Assembly (NCBI GenBank): GCA_964017235.1
Contig: OZ024929.1
Location: 107,989,793-108,053,792 of the forward strand
Direction of reading: 5' to 3'
Length of the DNA stretch: 64,000 nucleotides
DNA from: Sabellastarte sp. h YS-2021
Lineage: Eukaryota > Annelida > Polychaeta > Sabellida > Sabellidae
In this document: in pieces, positions 40,501 through 52,500 of the stretch
Position numbering within the stretch: the stretch's first letter is position 1
Layout: the number at the start of each line of letters is the position of its first letter
The notes under the pieces: model-generated
Database searches by the model: none
What the model saw: only the letters and a program-made list of their open reading frames with translations
What the model was told of the DNA's origin: nothing
Made by a program: the position numbers and the translations under genes

Positions 40501-43500
40501 TCTAGTGCACTACTTGTGTTACTGCTTGCTTTACATCTCACACATGTAGACCGAAACAAATTTCGGCCTTGTTATCTTTTGAACTTAAACATTCTTGTCA
40601 TTCATGTCACTGAAGTTTTTCCCACTTATCATGCTTGGTCATAAAAATAACTTGGCACACAAACTGTGGCAATACGTTGACATAAAAAATGTTTCACCTG
40701 TTCACTTGAGGAGATAAAATCCCATGACAGAGCCAGTTCCAGCTCTGCAGGGCACTCCTCTTCGAGTAGACTCAGTTTTTCTTTTGCTTTAGAGATGTGA
40801 CACTCTGCTCTCTTTACAGAAGCACTGGGCACTAAAACAAAATATTTAATTTGAAAAGGAACAAGCTGGACCAATGTGCAATAGAAACATGATGTGTTTG
40901 TGTCATTATATTAACATAAAGAGTTCAACAAAAGTATTTTTCTGATAACAGTAAAATGTACAAGAAATTTGTTTCAGTATTTTTAAATTAAAAAATAACA
41001 CAGCTTGACAAAAAGTTTGATGGTTAGTGGTATACCTGGTAGAGTAAATGTCAGCATGTCATTTAAAACTATTTCTTGGTGTACAAGTCTGTTGTGCAAT
41101 TCAGCTTTCTTCTGTTCAGGTAAGAAATCTTTATCTGATGGATCACTAAAATAGTAAAATATTTAGAAGTTTTTTAAATCTTGAAAATGTTAATCATGAA
41201 ATCCTAAAAGGTAAGTAGCATATCCCTCAGGAGACGAATTCAGTCTAATGAACAGAAAGGGTATATTGATGAAAAGTCACAGGTCAAATCTGATTATGTC
41301 AAAAGATTTGAAACCCACGATTTTCATACTGCAATCTTCCAGGATTAATAATAGGGAAGCTACAAGGCCTTTTGGTAAATCAATTCTGTATGACATAGAA
41401 GCAGGGGTTAAAAGTCTAATATGACCCCACAAAATGTTCACAGCCCATGATTTCCTTTGGTTGTTTTGGCATTCTAAATGCCAGGACCAATAATAAGGGA
41501 GATAAAAGACATTTTTGGGGAGGTGATCCTTTTTTATCTTGAAGCGGGGTCAAAGGTCAGATAATAAAGTCATTCAATCTCCAGAGCTACAAGCTTAAAT
41601 AATCCAAAACATGACTAGAAAGAGTCCGTTTTGGGATTTTTGCACTCTCTGAATCACTTAAAGAAATTTAAGATATAAGTTTTATGCATGAGTATGTATA
41701 TGTTCACACTGAAGATTAAAGTCACAATTGGCTTCTTGGCTTTGCCAAAATTTTCTAACTTACCAAATTTGAAAGTTCTAGGTTAATAACTTCTTTAGTT
41801 TTATTGGATTCAAAAGGAAATCTCTCCCCTGGTACAGCGTGACATGCTCAAAACCAATATATCCCTGAACTTGGTCCAGGAATATAATGAAGCTGCTTTA
41901 TTGTTTACAACAAATCAGAATCATGACTTGTAAGACTTGTGCTTTGTGATTAGTCTTTACATATTTCATTCCAATTGCATTGCAACATACATGATAATAG
42001 CCTAGACACACAAAATATCTATGAATGGCACCTTAATAATATTGAAAATGGTAGTGCTTTCTCCCATGGGGTGAAAACTCCTGACGACTCATAATCAGAA
42101 ACTGCAGTCATTTCCTCTGGAGATTCAAACAGTGCTTCTGAATTAATCCTCTCATGCTTTGGACTTTCTGTGACATGTTCAACAGGATTTGACCAAACAT
42201 TTGAATCACATTGCTCATTTCTGTCCCTGCTAACAAAGATATCTGCCTTTCTTAGTTCCTCTCCATACACATTGAGTTGCTGGAGTGCATCTGTAGTATT
42301 CAAACCTACATAGAAATGTACAATGGTTGTATCATTTAAGGGGGGGTATGATATTGAATTCTATCAAGCTAGGCAGTCTAATAATTAAGTGACACAATCT
42401 GTTGTCTCCCATCTAACCAGGAAAATAAATGGATGCAACTAACTTTTACCACTACTCATCATAAATTTATTCAATTAGCAAGAATGAATATGAAATCAAA
42501 CATGACAGATCTAAGTTAGAGTTACAAATTATGAAAAATGGTTCTGGATGGCTGTCACTACTTCCCCACAATAAAACATCAAAAGAAAACTATTTCATTA
42601 AAAACCTTAAGAAACAAGAGGAGAGTGCCCGTGAACGGGCACTGTGTCAGCTGACTGAGTGTTTTTGATTTGTGAAGGTGATTATAGGACAGAATAATTA
42701 TCAGGAAAAGGGCTGTACAGAAATACAGTAAATGGTAACTGAACAGCAAGTTCGAAAGAAATTCCGAAGCTGACAGAAGAAAAGGATAAAAAAGTTGTGC
42801 CCTGTAAATGGTATTATGAAGGAAAATAACAAGGTAATTGTTTAAGTGTAAAAAATAGGTTAAAACATATTTGAAGAAATACTACAAATGCAATATCCTC
42901 GTTCGACCTTGAAGAAGGGGTCCAAGGTCAAATCTAACCACACAAATACATTCCCAGCCCATGATTTCCTATGGTTTACCATTCCAAACCTCTAGGACCA
43001 ATTATAAATGAGTTATAAGCACTTTTAAGCTTGGCTGTCCTCATTTGACCTTGAAGGAGGGGTCCAAAGGTCAAATCTGACCATACCAAAAGATTCCGAG
43101 CCAATGATTTCCTATGGGATGGTTTACCATCCCAAATCTCTGTCACCAATAATAAGCGAGTTGTAGGCACTTTCAATTTTCGCTATCCTCATTTGACCTT
43201 GAAGGAGGGTTCCAAGGTCAAATCGGACCATATCAACAGATTCACAGCCCATGATTTCCTGTCTGTTTACCATCCCAAACCTCTGGGACCAATAATAAGC
43301 GAGTTATAAGCACTTTTAAGTTTGGCTATCCTTGTTTGACCTTGAAGGAGGGGTCATTGAAGGTCAAATCTGACCACACCAAAAGATTCCCACCCCATGA
43401 TTTCCTACAGGTTGGTTTATCATCCCAAACCTCTAGGATCAATAATAAGGGAGATATAAGCACTTTTCATGACTGACAAAAAACACCTGTGGCGGCCATC

Positions 43501-46500
43501 TTGTTTCTCAAAATGAGGCCAAAAATATTCCCAGACAACATTTTATGGTTATTAATATATACTGCAAACTTAAGAAAGCTAGCTATAATATTTTTTTTCA
43601 TCAGAGCAGTAATGGTGAAATCTCTCTCTACACACTGCGGCTATCCAGTGGATACAATGATTTACTCAACAGTGAGAACCTGAAAGTAGCTATTGCTCAG
43701 CTATGCCATGACATAGAGGTCTGCAATTTCACTATGTTATAGCTGACCAAAAATTCTGTGAATAACATATTTAACAAATTACTCTAAATGTAATAGTTTT
43801 CAAGTTACAACTGATTTACTCAACAGTGAGAACCTCAAAGGAACTATTACTCAGCTATGCAATGAGCTACATGTCTGAAATTTTACTATGTTATAGCTAA
43901 CCCAAAAGTAGGTGAACAACATATTTAAGCAAACTACTGTAAATGCAATAGTTTTCAAGCTACAACTGATTTACTCAATAGTGAGAACCTGAAAATAGCT
44001 ATTGCTCCGCTATGCCATGAGCTATAGGTCTGTAATTTCACTATGTTATAGCTGGCCCAAAAGTAGGTGAACAATATATTTTAACAAAATACTCCAAATG
44101 CAATATTTTTCAAGTTATAGCTGATTTACTCAACAGTCAGTACCTGAGAATAGCTATTGCTCAGTTGTGCCATGAGCTATAGGTCTATAATTTCACTATG
44201 TTATAGCTGACCCAAAAGTAGCTGAATAACATATTTGCACAAATTTCTGTAAATGCAATAGTTTTCCAATTATAACTGATTTACTCAACAGTGAGAACTT
44301 CAAAGTAGCTATTACTCAGCTATGAAATGAGCCACAGGTCTGAAACTTCACTATGTTATAGCTGACCCCAAAATAGGTGAATAACATATTGAAACAAAAT
44401 ACTCTAAATGCAATAGTTTTCAAGTTATAAGTGATTTACTCAACAGTGATAACCTAAAAGTAGCTATTACTCAGCTATGCCATGAGCTACAGGTCTGAAA
44501 GTTTACTATGTTATAGCTGGCCCAAAAGTAGCTGAATAACATATTTATACGAAATTCTCTAAATGCAATTGTTTTTAAGTTACAAGTGATTTTACTCATG
44601 ATGGAAGTTACTGAAAAGCCCAAAAGTAGCTATTACTCACTTAGCTATTGAGACAGACACCCAACTTACTCACCATATTGTAGCTATGAAAAAAGTAGCT
44701 GAATAACACATTTTAACAAAATGCTCTAAATGCAACACTTTTCAAGTTATAAGTGATTTACTCAACAGTGATAACCTAAAAGTAGCTATTACTCAGCTAT
44801 GCCATGAGCTACAGGTCTGAAATTTTACTATGTTATAGCTGACCCAAAAGTAGCTGAATAACATATTTATACGAAATTCTCTAAATGCAATAGTTTTCAA
44901 GTTATAAGCGATTTACTCAACAGTGATAACCTAAAAGTAGCTATTACTCAGCTATGCCATGAGCTACAGGTCTGAAATTTAACTATGTTATAGCTGGCCC
45001 AAAAGTAGCTGAATAACATATTTATACGAAATTCTCTAAATGCAATAGTTTTTAAGTTACAAGTGATTTTACTCATAATGGAAGTTACTGAAAAGCCCAA
45101 AAGTAGCTATTACTCACTTAGCTATTGAGACAGACACCCTACTTACTCACCATATTGTAGCTATGAAAAAAGTAGCTGAACAACATATTTTAACAAAATG
45201 CTGTAAATGCAACACTTTTGAAGTTATAAGTGATTTAGTGCATGATTTCATGAATTTTAATGCATTAAAAATTATTAAAAAAATTTATTAAAAAAAAAGT
45301 AAGACAGATCCAGGTCTCATACTCACACAAGAGAATCTACCTCTGGCCTAGTACATATATGCAAGATATGAGAGAAATCCCTGCAATAGTCACTGAGAAA
45401 ATTGTGATAAAAAGTTGAAATTTTCACACTTTTGGTGGGGGTACCCCCCTTGTAATGTCTCTAGCAAACAGACGAACAGACAGATTTGCATGCCTTGAAC
45501 AATTTTTCATCCTCGATAGATAAGGTATCTTTTAAAAAAAACAGCATGTCTCTAGGCCTTGTAGTTTTGGAGAAGAAGTTGTTCACGCGGACGCGGACGC
45601 CCACGCCGCAGAGTGATGACATAAAAGTCAGCTGACATAAAAAGTAAAACATTTTGAAGAAGATAATATAGCATGTGATATGGAAAGCCTTCACTGGTCA
45701 GTAACCTTTGCTAGTGAACTGAATGAAAATTTAAACATCGAACCAACTTTACTTTCACTGGTGTTTTCAATCTGCAGGGATTTTAGAATATCTTTGGGCA
45801 TAACATCCAACTTCCTTTCAACTGATGAAGCTTTCTCTGCTTGGTATGCTATCAGATTTTCCTCTATGCTGTCTCTCTACAATGAAAATACATGCCTTAT
45901 TCGTTTTACCCAGTGATTCATAATTCTGGGTTGAAAGTTAAAACCATTAAACACAGGATTATTTTGCTCTTGCTACAAAACAGGGAAGTTTTCTCTCAAT
46001 AGTTCCCAATAAAAGTCCTGAAATGTACAAAAATATGGTATTCAGTGTGTTATTTCTCCAGATTTAGGATTTTCCCCCCCAATATTTTAAGTTTTCCTTT
46101 CATTATATGTGTTGCAAGCGAGATGGCCATGTAAAATGTCTTGGTATTTCAGTAAAATGCTTTCAATACCGAGACACCATTGCAATCAATTCACCCCTAA
46201 TTTAAATAGTTGAGAAGGTAACAAAACTTGTTATATCTTTATAAAATCAGAAATATCATATCAAACTCCCATTATACAAAGGATTCTGACATTTTGATGT
46301 AATGTCATGTTTTGGTGTGTGACCTTGTGTGTGACCATCAAGTGGACCAGAAAGGTCTTGAGATCTTTTAAATCGACTCCAATCACCCAATCACAGCCTC
46401 AATACTAGTTACTGAAATACCCAATATTCTGATTTAATTTTAATTTCCAATACATTATGACAGAGAATAAAAGATGTAAATCTCAAATAAAGTTTATCCA

Positions 46501-49500
46501 TCTCATTTACCTGTACATCCACCAGGGTTTCTTTGTAGAAAGGTTCTTTAGTATGGCTTAGGTTTTCTTGGTGATTCAGTTCACTTTTCTCAAGGCCACT
46601 CTCATACTGCAAGTCCTCTCTTAAAATTCACCATGACACAGAACATCAAAAAGTAGTTCTTAATTTAACACTTGTACAGTTATAAGTGATTTGCTCAATG
46701 TTAAACCATCAAAGTAGCTATTATTCAGGTATGGAGCTACAGCTCTGAAAATCTGCCACAACACAGAACATAAAAAACAAGACCACTGCTGTGGTATGTA
46801 TCTCCCGCCGAGCATTACAGGGGAAGAAATACCTTTTCTGAGATATTCACAATTTTTCATTTTCCGCTAAAATCTAAGATAGCCACCAAAAGTGGTGAAA
46901 ACTGAAAGTTTTCTCCTAGGCACAGAATACTGTTGTACTAACCTGGGGGTCAAAAATTTGCTTAAAATCGCTCTATCTCGTACAATTTTTGAGATATTCA
47001 CACTTTTTCATTTTCCGCAAAAACCCAAGATGGCCGCCAAAAGTGGCGAAAATTGAAATTTTTTCCCTTTCCCCCCTGTGGGTAAAAAATTCACTCGAAA
47101 TTGCTCTATCTCTTATGGTTTGTGAGATATTTGTGATTTTTCACATTTGCACTAAAAGTAGCAATAAAGTAGCCATTACTCACTTGTACATTAAGCAACG
47201 GTTGTGAAACTTAAATATGTTACAGTTCACAAAAAAGTAGATGAACAACATATTTAAGAGAAATTGTGTAGCTGCAACACTTTTGAAGATATAAGCCATT
47301 TACTCATTATGGTTATCATTAAAAGTTGACAAAGTAGCTATTACTCACTTAGCTATGGAGATACACTTCCAAACTACTGACCATGTTGTAGCTGTGGAGA
47401 AAGTAGCTGAACAACATATTGGAACAAAATACTTTAAATGCAATAGTTTGAGAGATATAAGTGATATAATTATATTTGGTAAAAGTGCTGTTGGGCGCGA
47501 AGTACCGATCCGTGCGATCTTGAGATGGTACTTGCGTGATCTCGTCATCAAAAGATCGCGCGCCCATCTCGAGATTGCTCAAGCAATCTCGAGATGGAGC
47601 TGCTCCAACTCACAATGATTTTTATCACACAATCGTGAGATATTATTGGTTGGATTCATTTCTGGGGTGGTCAGTGATTGGATGATTTTCACTTTATTAG
47701 GACATTTGAGTGAGTATAAAACAGGTTTAAAACAGGTATTAAACATTAAACAAACATATTACATATTGCAAACATATTATACACATACATCAGTATATCA
47801 GATCAGTTCAACAAGTACTTTATTGTCCTATATTATCCAGCACTTTAAGTATTACTTAAAGTCACTTAAATTTACTACAGCATTGGCAGACTTAATTCCT
47901 AGGAATTCACCCACTCGAAAACCATTTGACATGGCACAACAGACTACACATGCTGTGCAAAATTCTTGTACATAGGACCTTGTTATACCGTAATATTGCT
48001 TCTGAACCATGTCCAGCACCTTTTTGTAGCTTCATTTAATAAGACCCTGATAACCACCCTGAATTGTTATAATCCAATTCAATTAGATGTGGCTTCTCCC
48101 TTTGCAATTAATTCACTTGATGACCCCTGATTAACACCCTTATTGTAACAAGCTAATTGGATTACATGTGGCTTCTCTGTTTGTAATTGATTCTCCACCA
48201 ATTGATACATTGTAACAATATAATTGGATTAGCTGTGGCCTCTCTATTCTATTCACCAAATCAAAGACTTTTTGAAAATCAAGAAATAAATATCATTGTG
48301 AGTTGGAGCAGCTCCGTCTCGAGATTGCTTGAGCAATCTCGAGATGGGCGCGCGATCTTTTGATGACAAAATCGCGCAAGTAAAATCTCGAGATCGCGCA
48401 AATTGGTACTTCGCGCCCAACAGTGCCATTCTCACTCAAAAGTAGGCCACAGTTCAACAAACCCGCAAAATATTGAAGAGCGTAAAAATTCATTAGGACA
48501 AGTAATTTACCAAAAATGTGTAACTGTAGTAGTTTCAGAGAATACTGTGTGACCCACGCACGCACGTACGCACACACATGGTGCAAATTATAATCTCCCG
48601 TCGGAGATAAATAGCTGAGCACTGTAACTACAAGAGTTACAAACAACAAAGCCAATTAGTTGTTGTGGTCACCGTTAAAACATAAAATATATATTACTCA
48701 TTTAGCTTTTGAGGTAGACATCTAAAGCAGGACTGCCATCTCAAAGATACAGAGAAAGTGGCTCAACCGCATATTTTTGCAAAAGCTCTGCATGCAGTCA
48801 TTTGAAGTTAAGGCAATTTACTTAAAGTAGCTACAAGCGCTATTACTCACTTAGCTATGGAATTCGATCTGCAAATGCAGTGAAAAATGGAAGATATAAA
48901 GAAACTAAGACAAAATAATTTAAGCAAAAAGATACCACAGTCCTCCATGTTAGAGAAAACTGGGTGACACACACATACGGAGTCACTGACACAAAAGAGG
49001 TGTTTCAGACTCTCCCACCTGGCGGGAGAAAATTTGGTGCACATTATGTAGTTACTGATAACAAATATTTTTTAACTTCTTGCAATTCGCAGATTTTTAA
49101 AGTTTTGCAGACAAACTTTACAAACTGCAAATAACCACCTGTGAAGTTAGTTCAAGTTACATTTTTTTGGAACATAAAATTTTATAATAAATATTTTAAA
49201 TATATTTTGAAGGTTTAATCCCTCACTCACCTGAAAATATGTTCCTCACTAATGTCTTTGCCATCTTGTGTGACAAAGGGATCTCTAACCACCTTTAATT
49301 TAATCTTTTTCACTAATTCTTTTACACTTATTTGATTCTCAAGGTAGCTATTCAATTGATTAATCTCCAGTGTTTCTTCCAGCAAACCAGAAATATCTAA
49401 AACATATATTATCAATACATTTTACTTTAGTGTTCCCCCATTATTTTGAAAATGTTGCCGTTAATAATAACAATAATACTGGATATTACTTTAGCATATT

Positions 49501-52500
49501 ACACAAACTTTGTTTGTGTGAAACAGCATAAGCAAAACATATTGCAATTGCCAAACGGCTGAACAAGTTTTTCCATTGGAAAGTACTCTGTACACTGCCG
49601 CCATTGTGTCTAAATTTCAGATTGCTTTGACATAAGCTGACACTGAATATCCAAAAATATTTGCTATGACGGCATAAGTGAACCCATTGAGAGCAATTTT
49701 AAGACTAGCCTACATCAACAAAAGCAGCTCATGTTAGAAAATTAACATACATCATACATGGACAATGAAAATATATAACAGACATATCAAAATCACCAGA
49801 ATGCTTCTGGAAAAATGTTGAGAAGAGTTTGGACACCAAAACATTATATGCGATGTGTTAAATGTGTCTGGGATTTCTAGTTGTTCAAGGAAACACCAAT
49901 AATTTAATTTCTTCAGTGATTTTTTTTTTCATTTAATGTCAACTGGAATATCCATATACTTGATTAAAACAGTATCCAAAGCTTTAGAAAACTATCACAC
50001 CTGCTAAATTATCAAGAGATTCTTTGTTGAAAGTTTCCACTCCTGTCTGAGGTCCCACTTCATCACACAATCTAAGCAGTATACTATCATCTATTGACTC
50101 CTGTGAATTGGGATTCGAACTGGGCACTAGTTCAAAACTCCCATATGCAGTCTGGTGAAAGATCACTTCACTGTCAAATTATCAATAACATGTTTATGAT
50201 AAGGTATATCCATATGGTCTTTTGATGAAGTTATATAAATATATATAAAATAAAGTGTGAAACAGGACACAACATACTTTCCAGTATCAGAGCTAGTAGA
50301 CTAATTCCAATTCTAATTCAACTTTTATAGCACTTAATCTCTGTCGAAGTGACAGACTCTAAGGCGCAACATCATAAGCATAGTTTCAAAAATCATTGTC
50401 CTTGTCCATAGCTATGGTCGACATCACGGAGAACGCCATATGACTAACATAACAAACTAAAAATCTTGTCAAAAAATAGTTCAACAAAGTCTATGAAATG
50501 TGTTACCTTTGATAATTTTCCAGCTTAGATACCAAAGAACATTTTTGGAGATCCTTCCAATCATCCCTATGGTCTTGAAGTGTTACCTGGAATTTTTCAA
50601 CTGTATAAAAAAAAAAAAATACATACATACAAAGTTACACATTATCATTAATATATCATTAATGTCTTTATATATAAAACTGTATAATCTACCAAAGGTG
50701 GCAACTTGTGTCTGATAACTTATCACAAGACATGGTTAATAACTTGTTAATTGTAGTTTTTTAACAATGGCATGCTATGATAAATATTATAATTTTATAA
50801 CACACCTCAAATTTCATTCTGGGCAAGAATACTGAGATAGGAATAAATGCAATTTACTGTTATGCATTCCTACTTTCCTATCAAAGAAAGGCCAAACAGT
50901 GCCTAAATAAATTTGATGTAAACAACACTTCCACCAAATAAATTGAAGGACACTCTGGAGAATCCTTTATCCCCATATCACTATATATAAAGTTACACTG
51001 ATATTTGGAGGTAAACTCCACAAGTTCCAACATCCTGGTTCAAATGTAAGTGTGTAAACTACATATTTGTATCAGAATATGGAGGGTTATATATTAGTTG
51101 AAAAAAATCTAGAATTTAGCCACAATTGTGGAAATTTGCTGCTACCGTACCCCACCCAAACATTTTTAATGTTGCAGGTGAATGTTACTATCACTTACAA
51201 ACCTTCACTCCAGTGATCAATGAAGAAACGTTTTGTTTCTGAGCTGTGACTTTCTTCAAACCGATCTGGGACAGAAATCAGCATGCGATCCAAAAGTAAT
51301 TTTTGCTGCACTACAGCCTAATTGAAATACACAGTCAATATAGCATGTACAACTACCTACAATCAAGAAATGCAAACTTTATGTCAATAATAAAACATTT
51401 CAGACAAGTAGAACATAATTCATAATGAGTACTTTCATTGTCTCTATAGATTAAACATTTTAAAACAATTTGTGATGGATAAAAAGCATGAACTAGCACG
51501 GTTTTTTAGATACAAGCATTTTTGTGTTTTGCATTTTTGAAAAAAAATTCGAAAATTCAAAATGGCCGCCATTTTTGGCGAGTGAAATATATGTTGAAAC
51601 TTGGAAAGGCTAGTCTTCACAGATACCCTGTGGGTCAAAAATTTTGCCGAAATCCCCACTAGTAAACTTTTATGTTATGAAGAAAATGGTTTCAAAAAGT
51701 ACTACTGAAACTTGGAAAGGCTAGTCTTCACAGATACCCTGTAGGTCAAAAATTTTGCCGAAATCGCACTGATAAATTTTTATTTTATGAAGAAAATGGT
51801 TTCAAAAGTACTCATATCACTTAGTATTGTTCTATATGTGTACCTTATGAGCCCATATTTCCAATTTTGTGTTTTGCATTTTTTGTCAAAAATTGAATAT
51901 GACCCCCATTTTTGGAAAATTGGAGAGTAGTTTCTTTAGATACCCTGTGGGTTGAAAATTTTTTGGACAATTTTTGGAAAATTGGAGAGAGTAGTTTCTT
52001 TAGATACCCTGTGGGTCGAAAATTTCGACGATATCGCTCTATCTCACACGGTTAACGATACAAGCAGTTTTGTGTTTTACGTGTTTAGAAAATTGTTAAT
52101 GCTTAATTAATCATCAATAACTCAGTCATTTCTTAACCTATCCCTGCCAAAATTTAATGTCGCCCAGATCTTTATATGCGGAAGATAATTGCTAAATTTC
52201 ACGTGGATAGATAAAATGCTTTGTAAGTTATCATCCGGACAAGGATGCCCTTCCGAAAACACATTTTTGGTCATGTGACCTCTCTGATTGTTGAAAATAT
52301 CATAGCAGCATATTCAGAAAAAATTCCCAGGCCTACTGCATACACCTGCCAAATATGAAAAAAAATCGGCCTCATGGCTGTGAAGCTATTGCGAAAAGAA
52401 AATGCGGATCCGGCGAGTCACTTCTCCCATATACAAAAAAGCGTCCCGCGTGGAAAGTCTTACGGGCTACACAGTACAACAGGCAACAAGTTTTGCTAAA

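Larger units (their letters stand above)
46675..49055. repeat. Composite of degenerate minisatellite units
   Basis: Single diverged units of the 155 bp type (46680, 47240-47460, 48430), the 169 bp type (46900-47150, with AAGATGGCCGCCAAAAGTGG) and the AAGACCACTGCTGTGGT block also seen at 29365. A TIR element is nested at 47480-48428. It lies in SHOC1 intron 5. Confidence 0.5.

Noticed and set aside
47646-47975. 109-codon frame inside the TIR element
   Set aside because: No recognisable domain and the start sits just inside the TIR. I mention it in the element entry but do not call it a gene.
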